From Rhodospirillaceae bacterium (GTDB lineage: Bacteria; Pseudomonadota; Alphaproteobacteria; SP197): a stretch of DNA of 64,000 bases. Below, piece by piece: positions 17,442-27,096 of the stretch (its first letter is position 1; each line of letters opens with the position of its first letter). The translations under genes were made by a program, and so were the position numbers. Below the pieces are notes generated by a model, which was given only the letters and a program-made list of their open reading frames with translations, searched no databases and was not told where the DNA came from. The stretch covers positions 186,001 through 250,000 of the forward strand of contig PBNE01000002.1 in NCBI GenBank assembly GCA_002722885.1, given 5' to 3'.

Positions 17442-18338
17442 ATGGCTATCCCCTTTGTTCACGAAGACAGCGTCACGTACCGCACCGCGACCGAGGTCTC
17501 GCCGCTGGTGCGCCGGGTGATGGCCGACAACCCGTCGAACTTCACCTACCACGGCACGGGGACCTACATCGTGGGCCGCGGCGAGGTGGCCGTGATCGAT
17601 GCCGGGCCCGCGATCCCCGCCCATGTCGAGGCGATCCTGGAGGCGACCCAGGACGAGACGATCAGCCATCAGCTCATCACGCACACCCACAGCGACCATT
17701 CCCCGGCCGCACGGCTTCTGAAACAGGCGACCGGTGCCCAGACCTGGGCGTTCGGGCCCCACGGCTCGGGCCGCTGCGAGAGCGCCGCGGTGGTCGAGGA
17801 AGGCGGCGATCACGATTTCCGGCCTGACCATGAGGTCCGTCACGGTGACGTGATCGAAGGCGCGGGCTGGACCGTGGAGTGCATCTTCACGCCCGGCCAC
17901 ACTTCGAACCACATGTGTTATGCGCTCAGAGAAGAACAGACGCTGTTCAGCGGGGATCACGTGATGGGCTGGTCAAGCACCGTGGTTTCACCGCCCGACG
18001 GCGACATGGCAGCCTACATGCGCAGCCTGGACCTTCTGCTGGCGCGCGACGACCGGCTCTACCGGCCGACCCACGGGCCCGCGATCACCGACCCCCGTAC
18101 CCATGTGACCGAACTGATCGCCCACCGCCAGGGCCGTGAGGCGCAGATCATGGCCTGCCTCGCCGACGGGATCAGCACGATCCCTGAGATGGTCGAGGTG
18201 ATGTACGCCACCATTGACCGCGCCCTGCATCCGGCCGCCCGCAGTTCGGTCCTCGCGCACATCGTGCACATGGTCGAAACGGGCCGGGTGGCGTGTGACG
18301 GTGCCCCGGGCGAGCGGAGCGTCTACCGACTCAGCTGA
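17442..18338 (+). CDS. Metallo-beta-lactamase-fold hydrolase (LACTB2-like)
   Basis: The ATG at 17442 follows AGGAGC at a good distance; an earlier start at 17388 would add 18 unlike residues. The 298-residue protein has the zinc-binding motif HTHSDH (His81, His83, Asp85, His86), FTPGHTSNHMCY, LFSGDHVMG and PTHGPAI, so the full metal-ligand set is present. The C-terminal part (AHRQGREAQIMACLADG onward) resembles the small winged-helix tail of LACTB2-type proteins. Substrate unknown. Its last 8 bases overlap the end of the convergent glycosyltransferase gene. Confidence 0.85.
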   Translation: MAIPFVHEDSVTYRTATEVSPLVRRVMADNPSNFTYHGTGTYIVGRGEVAVIDAGPAIPAHVEAILEATQDETISHQLITHTHSDHSPAARLLKQATGAQTWAFGPHGSGRCESAAVVEEGGDHDFRPDHEVRHGDVIEGAGWTVECIFTPGHTSNHMCYALREEQTLFSGDHVMGWSSTVVSPPDGDMAAYMRSLDLLLARDDRLYRPTHGPAITDPRTHVTELIAHRQGREAQIMACLADGISTIPEMVEVMYATIDRALHPAARSSVLAHIVHMVETGRVACDGAPGERSVYRLS

Positions 18339-19455
18339 GCCCCAGAATCTCTAGCTGGCGGGCGATGACGCGCTGCTCGTCGTAGAGAGACAGGGCGCGT
18401 TCGCGGCCGGCGGTGCCGAAGGCGGTGCGGCCAGCGTGGTCGTGAGCGAGGCTTGAGAGGGCGGAGGCCAAGGCCTGCTCGTCGTTGACGGGGACCAGCA
18501 GGCCGGTTTCACCGTGGACAACCTCTTCGCGGCTGCCGCGGATGTTAGTCGCGACCACAGGCAGGCCTGTCATCATGGCTTCGATGATCGAGCGCGGCAT
18601 GCCCTCACGATGGCTGGGCAGGGTGAAGATGTCGGCCGCAGCCAGCAGGTCGGGCAAGTCGTCGCGCTCACCCAGAAGATGGATGCGCCGGGTAAGGTCG
18701 GGGTCTTTGCTGATGGTCTTGAGCGCGAAATCGATGGCATCGGCGTGGTCACTCGCCAACCGGGCGCCGGCGACCCAGAGATGGGCATCAACCGCTTTCA
18801 TGGCACGGAAGAGTTCGGGGTACCCCTTCTCGGCCACCAGGCGGCCGATCATGGTGATGACCATGGCGTCGTCGGGCGTATCGAGGCGGCGGCGTGTCGC
18901 CCTGCGGGTCTCGTCGCTGGCAGGGGCGAAGCGTGTGGCGTCGACACCGTTGCCGATGGCTTCGATCACCGGGCCGCGAATCAACCCGCGGTCGCGGGCA
19001 AAGACGGCATCCTCCTGCGACTGGGTCATCAGAACATCGGTGACCCGCCCGGCCAGCCATTCTGCGGTGACGAAGGCACTCCGCTTCAGCGCAGGCATGT
19101 GTTCGTGGAAGTAGAAGCCGTGGGCGGTGTAGGCGATCGTGGGGACACCGGCCTGCCAGGCAGCGAGGCGCCCGACCAAGCTGGCAACCGGCGTATGAAC
19201 GTGGATGAGGTCGAAGCCCTCCTCCCGCAGGACCCGCGCCACAGCACGGGACGACGCCAGAGCCTTCAACGGGTTCATGCTGCGAGCGATCGATACGGGT
19301 CGGCAGCGGATACCGGCCTCATCCACCCGCTCCAACAGGGGGCCGTCCGAACAGACCGCCACAACCTCGTGGCCGGCGTCCCGCATCGCGGTACAGAGCG
19401 GCAAAAGCAGGCGCGTCATCGTGAAATCGACAGCGCAGAGCTGACAGATTTTCAT
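18331..19455 (-). CDS. Glycosyltransferase, GT4-like
   Basis: The start at 19455 overlaps the upstream asnB stop by ATGA and yields MKICQLCAVDFTMTRLLLPL, a typical GT-B N-terminus. The longer open frame upstream is not credible. The 374-residue protein has IHVHTPVASLVGRLAAW in the first Rossmann domain, AIGNGVDATRFAPA, then MIGRLVAEKGYPEL and PSHREGMPRSIIEAMMTGLPVVAT, the retaining E-x7-E region of family 4. It transfers a sugar from a nucleotide donor; acceptor unknown. It is the last gene of the minus-strand glycan unit, converging with the hydrolase gene. Confidence 0.88.
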   Translation of the reverse strand: MKICQLCAVDFTMTRLLLPLCTAMRDAGHEVVAVCSDGPLLERVDEAGIRCRPVSIARSMNPLKALASSRAVARVLREEGFDLIHVHTPVASLVGRLAAWQAGVPTIAYTAHGFYFHEHMPALKRSAFVTAEWLAGRVTDVLMTQSQEDAVFARDRGLIRGPVIEAIGNGVDATRFAPASDETRRATRRRLDTPDDAMVITMIGRLVAEKGYPELFRAMKAVDAHLWVAGARLASDHADAIDFALKTISKDPDLTRRIHLLGERDDLPDLLAAADIFTLPSHREGMPRSIIEAMMTGLPVVATNIRGSREEVVHGETGLLVPVNDEQALASALSSLAHDHAGRTAFGTAGRERALSLYDEQRVIARQLEILGLS

Positions 19456-21341
19456 GACCAGCCTGCCTCCCGCCGTTCCCACCAGGACTGAAAGGCAATC
19501 AGGGTCCAGAGCTGCCAGCTCGTGTCGCGCCGGCTCTGTTGGAGATCGTCCCACCAGAGCTGCGGCAGCTCGGGCCGGATCAGGCCCTGGAGTTTGAGAC
19601 GCTCGGCATCGACCGCGCGGCGGGTGATGTCGGCCAGCGGGCCGGTGAGCCAACGGTCGATCGGAAGCTCAAAGCCCTTCTTGGGTCGGGTGAAGACATC
19701 GCCGGGCAGCCGGTCGGCAAAGGCCCGCGCAAGAATCGCCTTGCCCTGACCACGCTTGAGCTTGAACGGGCCGGGCATAGCGTTGGCGCAGTCGACGACG
19801 GCCGGATCGAGAAAGGGCGAACGGACTTCCAGCGAGTTGGCCATCGAGGTCCGATCAACCTTGGTCAGCATGTCACCGGGCAGAACAGTCTTCTGGTCGC
19901 CGACCAGCATGGCAGTGATGGGATCGGGCGCCTGGCGCGGCCTGGCGGCGGCAAACAGCGCCTCGACCGTAGGCGCATGGCCGGCGGGATGGATCATGAG
20001 TCGGTCGAGTTCGGTTTCGTCAAGCAGACGGGCGAGTCCGGCCCGGCGTGCCACAGCCTCCTTGCCGGCATGGCCCACAAACCGCTTCAGCCGACGCGCT
20101 TTCTCACTCAGTCGCCCACCCTTGTCGTCGGGCAACAACCCGACACCCGGCTCGATGACACCGCTGCGCAGCCAAACCGGGAGGCGCTGGTAGCTGTCGA
20201 CATAGAGCTCGCCCTGATAGAGGCGATAGCCACCGAACACTTCGTCACCACCGTCGCCGGAAAGAGCTACCGTGACATGGCGGCGGGTTTCGCGGGCCAG
20301 GATGTAACTCGGCAGGGCCGAGGAGTCGGCGACGGGCTCATCAAGGCCATCGAACAGCGGCTCGATAGCGTCCAGCGCATCGTCTGAACTGAGTTCGATC
20401 TCTGTGTGGTCCGTGCCCAGGCTGTCGGCCATGGCACGGGCCTGGGGCCTCTCCTCGTAATAGGCCGGCGCGCCGGCGAAGCCGACCGTAAAGGTCTTCA
20501 CCCGGTCGGACCGGCGCACCATGGAGGCCGCGACAAGCGCCGAATCGACACCGCCGGAGAGATAGGCTCCGACCGGGACATCGGCCACCATGCGGGCCGC
20601 CACCGCGTCATCGAAGCGAGTGACCAGCGCCGACGCCGCATCCGATTCATCGGTGTAGGACTCGATGACCTCCGGCGTGACGAAAGAGCGAATCTCGAGG
20701 CCGTACCGGTCGAAGCGAGCCGTGTGGCCGGGGGCTAGGTGACGGACGCCTGCCGCTATGGACCAGGGCTCCGGCAGCCAGCGCAGGGCAAAGAGCAGGC
20801 GCAGGGCAGCGGGATCGACATCGCGCCGTGTACCTTCGATTTCTTCAAGCGCCATGAGGTCGGAGCCAAAGGCCAGTCGGCCGCCCTCTTGCGCATAGCT
20901 GAGCGGCTTCTTGCCGAAGCGGTCCCGCGCCAGAACAAGAGACTGGTCGGATGCATCCCACAAGGCAAAGGCGAACATGCCGTTGAGCCGGGGCAGGACA
21001 TCAGCACCCCAGTGCGCCCAGGCGTGGATCAGGACTTCGGTGTCGGACTGTCCTCGGAACACCACACCCTCGGCTTCGAGCTCGCGGCGCAGTTCACGGT
21101 GATTGTAGATCTCGCCGTTGTAGGCCAGCGCCAGATCGCCCAGACGCATGGGCTGGTGACCGGCCGCCGAGAGATCGACGATGGCAAGGCGCGTGTGGCC
21201 CAGGGCGGCATGGTCGTCGAGCCAGGTCCCCTGGTCGTCGGGACCGCGAGGGTGGATTCGGGCCACGGCGCGCTCCAGCCGGGGCATCACGGCGTCGAGG
21301 TCGAGCCCCGCGAGATCAACAAGGCCGACAAGCCCGCACAT
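19452..21341 (-). CDS. asnB: AsnB-type glutamine-hydrolysing amidotransferase
   Basis: The start at 21341 is fixed by the catalytic Cys2 of the N-terminal glutaminase (MCGLVGLVDL); longer frames are spurious. The 629-residue enzyme has the class II glutaminase (HPRGPDDQGTW, LGHTRLAIVDLS, YNGEIYNHRELR) and the ATP-pyrophosphatase synthetase domain (AYLSGGVDSALVAASM, ALSGDGGDEVFGGY). It is intact and of asparagine-synthetase length. Within a glycan cluster such enzymes can amidate uronic acids rather than make asparagine; that role is inferred. A second AsnB-like protein is encoded at 28711-30627. Confidence 0.9.
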   Translation of the reverse strand: MCGLVGLVDLAGLDLDAVMPRLERAVARIHPRGPDDQGTWLDDHAALGHTRLAIVDLSAAGHQPMRLGDLALAYNGEIYNHRELRRELEAEGVVFRGQSDTEVLIHAWAHWGADVLPRLNGMFAFALWDASDQSLVLARDRFGKKPLSYAQEGGRLAFGSDLMALEEIEGTRRDVDPAALRLLFALRWLPEPWSIAAGVRHLAPGHTARFDRYGLEIRSFVTPEVIESYTDESDAASALVTRFDDAVAARMVADVPVGAYLSGGVDSALVAASMVRRSDRVKTFTVGFAGAPAYYEERPQARAMADSLGTDHTEIELSSDDALDAIEPLFDGLDEPVADSSALPSYILARETRRHVTVALSGDGGDEVFGGYRLYQGELYVDSYQRLPVWLRSGVIEPGVGLLPDDKGGRLSEKARRLKRFVGHAGKEAVARRAGLARLLDETELDRLMIHPAGHAPTVEALFAAARPRQAPDPITAMLVGDQKTVLPGDMLTKVDRTSMANSLEVRSPFLDPAVVDCANAMPGPFKLKRGQGKAILARAFADRLPGDVFTRPKKGFELPIDRWLTGPLADITRRAVDAERLKLQGLIRPELPQLWWDDLQQSRRDTSWQLWTLIAFQSWWERREAGWS

Positions 21342-21342
21342 C

Positions 21343-22191
21343 TCAGCCCCTGGCCGCCTCGCGACGGAGATGGCTGCCCTGAAGCACGCGACGGAAGAGC
21401 CGTGCAAAGGCGGCATCGGGCAGCAGACGATGGGCGGCATAGAACGCCAGAAGCTTCCAGGTGGCGTGTGCCTTGGGCCGGTCTGACCAGGCTCTGAGAT
21501 GGCCGATGAAACGGCCTGGCCGGTAATCATCCGTGTGCCGCTCCTGGATGGCGCGCCAGAGCTGTCCGTGACGCTGATGGGCGACGGCCTGCAGCATGCC
21601 GGTGGCCGCGACACGATAGTGAAAGACGTGCTGAGCGAGGCAGAGGCCCTCAGCGCCAGAAAGCCCCAGCCGGATGTTGAACTCCCAGTCCTCGTAGCCC
21701 AGACGCATGGTCTCGTCGTAGCCACCGACCCTGGTCCAGAGCACCCTGGGAATCAGCATGCAATAGGGCATCTGATTGGCGACCAGCTGCTCGGCGAGGT
21801 TCCAGTGCTTCTCCAGCTTTGCCTCGAATTGGCCGAAGGCATCGATCCACGGAAACACGAAAGCATCCTCGCGGCCATCGATCAGGGCCACGGCATCGGT
21901 GACATAGGTCGGTTCGATCCAGTCATCGCAATCGAGCGGCAGCACATAGCGGCCCGTCGCCTCCTCGAAACCACGGTTGCGTGCACTGGGCAGGCCACGA
22001 TTTTCCTGATGGACGACCCTGACATCATCCGGCAGCGCGGCCAGAGCCGCGGCGGTTTCCGGCTCGGTCGAGCCATCGTCGATGACAATGATCTCTTTTG
22101 AGGAATAGGTCTGCGCCCGGGCGCTCTCCACCGCTTCGTTCAAGAACGCTTCGGCGTTGTAGCAGGGCAGGATGATGGAGACGTCAGGCAC
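21343..22191 (-). CDS. Glycosyltransferase family 2
   Basis: A GTG at 22191 (VPDVSIILPCYNAE) is preferred; it overlaps the methyltransferase end by 8 bases. The 282-residue GT-A protein has IIVIDDGSTEPET, LPSARNRGFEEATGRYVLPLDCDDW (the metal-binding DXD region) and YEDWEFNIRLGL (the ED base motif). It is an inverting glycosyltransferase adding a sugar to the growing glycan, probably on the cytoplasmic face. The C-terminal part has no membrane helices. It lies one base before asnB. Confidence 0.88.
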   Translation of the reverse strand: MPDVSIILPCYNAEAFLNEAVESARAQTYSSKEIIVIDDGSTEPETAAALAALPDDVRVVHQENRGLPSARNRGFEEATGRYVLPLDCDDWIEPTYVTDAVALIDGREDAFVFPWIDAFGQFEAKLEKHWNLAEQLVANQMPYCMLIPRVLWTRVGGYDETMRLGYEDWEFNIRLGLSGAEGLCLAQHVFHYRVAATGMLQAVAHQRHGQLWRAIQERHTDDYRPGRFIGHLRAWSDRPKAHATWKLLAFYAAHRLLPDAAFARLFRRVLQGSHLRREAARG

Positions 22192-22954
22192 TCCGTACCG
22201 CCCGGCAAGACGCCCAGATCTCACCCCAGATTGTCTGCATCTCGATGACCTCCACACCAGCGCGGCTCATTTCGGCGGCAAACTCGTCCAGGGTGTGCTC
22301 AATGAAATGCGTCCGATCTGAGAAGTAGGTGATGCCAAGTTCGCGGCGCATCGGGATATGCCAGTGCCGCTCGAACGACGGCACCCGGATCAGAATCGAT
22401 TGTGGCTTCTGCGCAGCAATCAGTGCCGTGAGAAATCCGACGCGATCATCAAGGTGCTCAAGGATATTGGAGAGCATGATAGTGTCCCAGGGCCCTTGGG
22501 GCAGCGCCTGCGTGGCATCGGCGCACAGGAAGGAGAGATTGGCCAGATTGTCCGAAGCGTTGGCTTGGGCGATGAGGTCACCTTCGATCTCGACGCCCAT
22601 GACCGTTGCCCCGGAGTGTGCCCGGGCCACTGCGCGCGCCACCTCGCCGGTGCCGCAGCCGATATCCAGCACACGGGCGCCATCGGCGATCCGATCGACA
22701 AAAAAGTCGTGATAGCGGGTCAGCCTGTGCTTAGGATGCACACCCTCACCATAGGCCATCGCCCGTTCCGCCAGGATGCGCTCGAGATCGTCCTGCACGG
22801 CATAGAGGTTGCGCAGCGCCTTGTCGGGCGCGCCGATGCGCGATTCCAGAACCAGCAGTGCAAACAGAATTCTGCCACGAAGGCCCGACGGAACAAGGCC
22901 CGCGATCCAGCCGACGCCACGCATCACCCCTAGGGACAGCGACTTGAAGCTCAT
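22184..22954 (-). CDS. Class I SAM-dependent methyltransferase
   Basis: The 256-residue protein has a weakly hydrophobic N-terminal region, then the SAM-binding motif VLDIGCGTGEVARAVARA at about residues 95-112, the acidic loop MGVEIEGDL and the post-motif IMLSNILEHLDD. The sequence around FERHWHIPMRRELGI is like methyltransferases of O-antigen loci. It probably methylates a sugar hydroxyl; acceptor unknown. Its start overlaps the preceding stop by one base (TGATG). Confidence 0.82.
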   Translation of the reverse strand: MSFKSLSLGVMRGVGWIAGLVPSGLRGRILFALLVLESRIGAPDKALRNLYAVQDDLERILAERAMAYGEGVHPKHRLTRYHDFFVDRIADGARVLDIGCGTGEVARAVARAHSGATVMGVEIEGDLIAQANASDNLANLSFLCADATQALPQGPWDTIMLSNILEHLDDRVGFLTALIAAQKPQSILIRVPSFERHWHIPMRRELGITYFSDRTHFIEHTLDEFAAEMSRAGVEVIEMQTIWGEIWASCRAVRSA

Positions 22955-24051
22955 CAGCGGTTCTCCAACAGGGATGCGAATACGTCGCGGTGACGGCCGA
23001 TCCAGCGATCAAGATCGTACCGCTCAACGGCACGTTCCCGAGCTGCGGTAGCGGCGGCAGCGAAGCCATCCGCCGCCAGGGCCATCGCAGCGGTAAGGTC
23101 ATCCACACCCGGCCAGCGCATCGTGTCGAAATCCTCGTCGCAGGACAGTGGCCAGCCGGCATCGGAGCCGACAAGCTCGGGTACGCCGCCAGTCTCGGAG
23201 TAGATCACCGGAAGTCCCGAGGCCAGAGCCTCGATGACGGTGTTAGGACACGGGTCATTCGGCTTGGTCATGATGTAGATATCGGCCGCCTGATAGACCT
23301 CGGGTGCACCTGACTGTTCATAGGCACCGTAGAGGATCACAACCTCCTCCAGCGCCAGACGCGCGACGTCGGCACGGCAGCGTGAACGGCATTCATCATC
23401 CATCGAACCGGCGATCACGAGGGCCACATCCCGGCCTTCGTGTTGGAGACGTGCGAGTCCGTCCAGCGCATCACCGATACGGGGATAGAGGTGGTGCTCG
23501 AACCTGCCCGCGACAAGAAAGGTGACGGGCCGATCAGGGCGTTCGGGCAGGGGCGAGAAGTGCGTCGTGTCGACGGCATTGAACAGAATCTCTCCAGGGC
23601 CTTCACGTTCCCCGAGGAAACAGTCGGCGCTGCGTCGGGAGAAGCTGCTCTGCCAGAAGACGTGATCAGCCAGATGGTAGGCCGCCGCCATCTCCTGATT
23701 CTTCGCCCGCCAGTTCCCGCCAAACCAGGCCGGATAAAACACGCCATTCTGATTCAACACCGTCGGCACGCCGCGCTGCTTCAGGCGCCGGAGTGCGGCA
23801 CGCGGAAGATAAGGTGTGTTGGAGAGCAGATAGACCGTGTTGTAGGCCCAGCGATCCTCCGGGAAATATTCGTTCAGCCGGGCGACCTTCACCAGCGGGC
23901 CGCCACCGGACCCGGGGCGGGCGCCGCCGTAAAACACCTTCGGAGCACCCCGGCGGCGACGCGCCGAGATCAAGGTTTGCAGGCCCAGGGCAGTCCGGTA
24001 TCCGCTGCGCGCCAGCCGTTTGGCGAGGGGATCACATTTTCCAGCCGTCAT
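22954..24051 (-). CDS. Glycosyltransferase, GT-B fold (GT4-like)
   Basis: The ATG at 24051 overlaps the upstream stop by ATGA, so it is preferred over 24093. The 365-residue protein shows NAVDTTHFSPLPERPDRPVTFLVAG (linker and start of the nucleotide-sugar domain), VALVIAGSMDDE, AADIYIMTKPNDPCPNTVIEALASGLPVIYS and GGVPELVG. In the usual E-x7-E position the first acid is replaced by NDPCPN, leaving Glu in TVIEALASG. It is a retaining-type glycosyltransferase with unknown donor and acceptor. Confidence 0.85.
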   Translation of the reverse strand: MTAGKCDPLAKRLARSGYRTALGLQTLISARRRRGAPKVFYGGARPGSGGGPLVKVARLNEYFPEDRWAYNTVYLLSNTPYLPRAALRRLKQRGVPTVLNQNGVFYPAWFGGNWRAKNQEMAAAYHLADHVFWQSSFSRRSADCFLGEREGPGEILFNAVDTTHFSPLPERPDRPVTFLVAGRFEHHLYPRIGDALDGLARLQHEGRDVALVIAGSMDDECRSRCRADVARLALEEVVILYGAYEQSGAPEVYQAADIYIMTKPNDPCPNTVIEALASGLPVIYSETGGVPELVGSDAGWPLSCDEDFDTMRWPGVDDLTAAMALAADGFAAAATAARERAVERYDLDRWIGRHRDVFASLLENR

Positions 24052-25160
24052 GACCCGAGGTCCGCCAGGAGAGGTTCGTAGACAAGGCGCCAATGATCGT
24101 CGGCCACAACCTGCCAGTCGCAGGACAGCACCCGCTCACGCGCCGCGGCCAAAACGACGTCCGGTTCTTTCCGGGCCAGAGCTTCAAGGGCCGTCTCAGC
24201 GATGGCAGCCGGATCGATCGGCGCCAGCCAGCCGGTGAGCCCATTATCGATCAGATCGAGGCCCATACCCACGGGGGTCGAGACCACAGGCACATGGCTT
24301 GCCATGCTTTCCATCAGACCCATCGGCCCGCCCTCCTCCCGTGAGGTAACGAGATAGAGGTCAAGCGCATGGTAGGCATGTTTGAGGTCAGCATAGTCCT
24401 TGAGATAATCGTGGCTGAAACGGATGCCACGCCGGTCGAGCTCTGCCTTCACGTAGCCGCGCGCCGGACCGGTGAGCAGGACATGGACGGGCCGCTCGCG
24501 CGCCAGGAGCGCCGCCGTTTCGACAAGCACGTCGGGGCCCTTGACCGGCTTGGGTTCCATCCCGTCGCCCCAGCCGACTCCGTCCTTCTGGAAACTTCCG
24601 ATAGCAATGGCACCGTCGGGCACGTCAAACCGGTTTCGAGCAGCATTCCGCTCCTCGGTCGACGGCGGCTGAAACAAGGTCGTGTCCGTTCCGATGGGAA
24701 TACGAACCAGCTTGTCGGTCGGCACGCCCCAGCCTGTCAGACGGTCCATCAGGATCTGGTTGGATGCCACGATGCGTCCGAGCTTCGGGACGCTGGCGAG
24801 GAACTGGTCGATGTGCCTGTCGATATCCACGCCGTCCTCACGCTTGCCATGGAAAAAGGATGTGACATAGCGGTTCGATCCGCCCATGAAGCCCTGCCAG
24901 GCGGTCCACATGTACTGCGATCCGAAATGCACCACGCGGTTCCGTGTTCCGGCGGCGCGCAGCACAAGCGCCAGCCTTCCGGGATGACGCCGTTCTATAC
25001 CATCACGAATGCCCGTGCCGACCCGGCGAATCGCCCAATCCTGCTCTTCGATCACATAATGGACCGGCGCAGGATCGACAGGGCGCAACCCCACGGCCGT
25101 TGCCATCGACGCCATAGCGGCCGTACCACCACGCAGGACCGGACGCAGAGCCTGCTTCAT
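24048..25160 (-). CDS. Glycosyltransferase, GT-B fold (GT4-like)
   Basis: The start at 25160 (MKQALRPV) couples to the dehydratase stop through ATGA; M at 25172 would overlap further. The 370-residue protein has HFGSQYMW and YVTSFFHGKREDG in the acceptor domain, IPIGTDTTLFQPPST, then VHVLLTGPARGYV and VTSREEGGPMGLMESMASHVPVVSTPVGMG, the E-x7-E donor region. It follows GDP-mannose dehydratase directly and could use its product, though this is only positional evidence. Confidence 0.87.
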   Translation of the reverse strand: MKQALRPVLRGGTAAMASMATAVGLRPVDPAPVHYVIEEQDWAIRRVGTGIRDGIERRHPGRLALVLRAAGTRNRVVHFGSQYMWTAWQGFMGGSNRYVTSFFHGKREDGVDIDRHIDQFLASVPKLGRIVASNQILMDRLTGWGVPTDKLVRIPIGTDTTLFQPPSTEERNAARNRFDVPDGAIAIGSFQKDGVGWGDGMEPKPVKGPDVLVETAALLARERPVHVLLTGPARGYVKAELDRRGIRFSHDYLKDYADLKHAYHALDLYLVTSREEGGPMGLMESMASHVPVVSTPVGMGLDLIDNGLTGWLAPIDPAAIAETALEALARKEPDVVLAAARERVLSCDWQVVADDHWRLVYEPLLADLGS

Positions 25161-26131
25161 GGCCTCCTCCACGGCGCGCGCTCGGCCTCGATCATGGCGT
25201 CCACCACATCATGCATGGCCCTCGTCGCACGCCAGCCCAGGACACGCTCTGCCTTGGCGGGATCGCCAGCCGAAACCGAAAGATCGGCAGGCCGCAGCAG
25301 GTTGGCATCCGAATCAACGTGATCCCGCCAGTCCAGGTCCACGGCCCGGAAGGCGTGGGCGACAAACTCTTCCAGAGTGCTAGTGCAACCGGTCGCAACG
25401 ACATAGTCATCGGGCGTGTCGTGCTGGACCATGCGCCACATCGCATCGACATACTCTGGCGCCCAGCCCCAGTCCCGCGCAATAGAGATGTTGCCGAGCT
25501 TCAGCCGCTCGTCGGATCCTGCCGCGATCCGGCAAGCCGCCGAGACGATCTTTCGCGTCACGAAACGTGCGGGGCGCAACGGCGACTCGTGATTGAAGAG
25601 GATGCCGGAGCAGGCAAAGAGACCATAACTTTCGCGATAGTTCGCCACCGCCCAAAACGCGGCTGCCTTGGCCACACCGTACGGACTGCGCGGCCGGAAG
25701 GCGGTTAACTCATCAGCCGGCTTGCCGTCGGTGTTGCCGAAGCAGTCCGACGAACAGGCGTTGTAGAACCTGATCCGGGTTCCGATCACCCGAATGGCTT
25801 CGAGCACATTGAAGGTGCCCAAGGTGATGCTCTGCAGGGTCTCGGCGGGTTCATCAAAGGACAGCCCGACCGAACTCTGGCCGGAGAGATTGTAAATCTC
25901 TTCGGGTGCGATGCGCTGAACCACCTGAAACACGCTGCGAAAATCCGTCGGAACGGCTGAATGGACCGTAACCCTGTCCATCAGGCCCAGACGATGCAGA
26001 TTGACGAAGGTGTTGCTTTCGGCGTCCCTGGAGGTGCCATGCACCTCGTAACCCTTTTCGAGCAGCAGCTCGGCGAGATAGGTGCCATCCTGACCGCTGA
26101 TGCCGATGATGAGTACCCTTGGTGTCGTCAT
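25157..26131 (-). CDS. gmd: GDP-mannose 4,6-dehydratase family protein
   Basis: The ATG at 26131 follows GAGGGG at proper spacing. The 324-residue SDR enzyme has the Gly-rich NAD(P) loop GISGQDGTYLAELLLEKGYEVHG, the serine region ACSSDCFGN, the catalytic YGVAK (SPYGVAK) and NHESPLRPARFVTRKI, all typical of GDP-mannose dehydratase. The usual AAQSHVG segment reads LSGQSSVG. The family converts GDP-D-mannose to GDP-4-keto-6-deoxymannose, precursor of rhamnose, fucose or perosamine. No dedicated reductase (rmd or fcl) is evident in the window. It heads the left minus-strand glycan unit. Confidence 0.85.
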   Translation of the reverse strand: MTTPRVLIIGISGQDGTYLAELLLEKGYEVHGTSRDAESNTFVNLHRLGLMDRVTVHSAVPTDFRSVFQVVQRIAPEEIYNLSGQSSVGLSFDEPAETLQSITLGTFNVLEAIRVIGTRIRFYNACSSDCFGNTDGKPADELTAFRPRSPYGVAKAAAFWAVANYRESYGLFACSGILFNHESPLRPARFVTRKIVSAACRIAAGSDERLKLGNISIARDWGWAPEYVDAMWRMVQHDTPDDYVVATGCTSTLEEFVAHAFRAVDLDWRDHVDSDANLLRPADLSVSAGDPAKAERVLGWRATRAMHDVVDAMIEAERAPWRRP

Positions 26132-26223
26132 GAACGCCCCTCGAACGGGTGAACGGTTGACGGGGCGACAGCAGGCGGGTTTAGGTGAGCCCACCTTTCC
26201 GCAGCGCGAACCGTCAGGCCCAC

Positions 26224-27096
26224 GTGCCCCGATATCTCTACATTGTCTCGCTGGAGCGCAGCGGCTCCACACCGTTGACCTTCAACTTGGGCCTGCGTCC
26301 CGGGTTTGCCGCCCTGGGCGAAATCGACCGCACCCTCGAGCTGATGGCACGCCCCGGCGGCTTCAGCGGCCGCGACTGCAGTTGCGGCGCGACGATCCCC
26401 GACTGTCCGGTCTGGGCGCCGGTCGCCCGTGAGTCCCCTGTCCTCGCGGCCATGAGGGTGGCCGAGCGTTATCAGCGTCTCGATACCCTGCTCGAGCCAG
26501 TGCTGGGCGCCGACACGGTTGTTGTCGACGGCTCCAAACCACTGGCGACACTCCAGGCGATCCGGCCGGTCTTCGACGAACGTCTGTTCGCCGTGCACCT
26601 TGTGAAGGACGTCCGTGCTTACCTTGAAAGCACCTTGCAACGCATGGCGACGATGGATCAGGAGCGACTGTGGGCGGAAGCTCTGCAGCGCCAACCGCTG
26701 CGCGCGCGCCTGGTGCGTGCCCTTCCAGACTCCCTGGTCTACCTGTTGCGCTGGACCCGGCAGAACCGCGCCATGCGCGACTGGTTGGCCGGTCAGGACA
26801 TGAGCTGGCTTCGCATCGGCTATGAGACCCTGTGCGCCGAGCCTGACGCCTGGCTCAAGACGATGGCCAAACTTGCCGCCACAAAAACAGACCAAGCTCA
26901 GCATCATATTCTTTTGGGGAGTTTTGGTTATCTTGACAGCGACCGACCCAAGACCCTGACCCTTGACGAATGCTGGCACCGCTCGCCGCGCCGCAGGCTG
27001 CTCGACGTCGCACACAGTGCGGTCGCAGGTCTCAACCGAGAGCTTGCTGAGCCCTTCGTCCATCACGCCTCGTCCGCCCGTTCGATTACAACGTAG
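26224..27096 (+). CDS. Sulfotransferase family protein
   Basis: A GTG at 26224 gives VPRYLYIVSLERSGSTPLTF, which puts the 5-prime-phosphosulfate loop SLERSGSTPL at the N-terminus, as in the PAPS sulfotransferase family. A GTG at 26185 is an alternative. The 290-residue protein also shows VVVDGSKPLATLQ and AVHLVKDVRAYLEST, matching the 3-prime-phosphate-binding part. Cysteines in DCSCGATIPDCPVW are unusual and could bind a metal. It would sulfate a sugar of the local glycan. It is on the opposite strand to most of the cluster, and its last 34 bases overlap the convergent methyltransferase. Confidence 0.75.
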   Translation: MPRYLYIVSLERSGSTPLTFNLGLRPGFAALGEIDRTLELMARPGGFSGRDCSCGATIPDCPVWAPVARESPVLAAMRVAERYQRLDTLLEPVLGADTVVVDGSKPLATLQAIRPVFDERLFAVHLVKDVRAYLESTLQRMATMDQERLWAEALQRQPLRARLVRALPDSLVYLLRWTRQNRAMRDWLAGQDMSWLRIGYETLCAEPDAWLKTMAKLAATKTDQAQHHILLGSFGYLDSDRPKTLTLDECWHRSPRRRLLDVAHSAVAGLNRELAEPFVHHASSARSITT

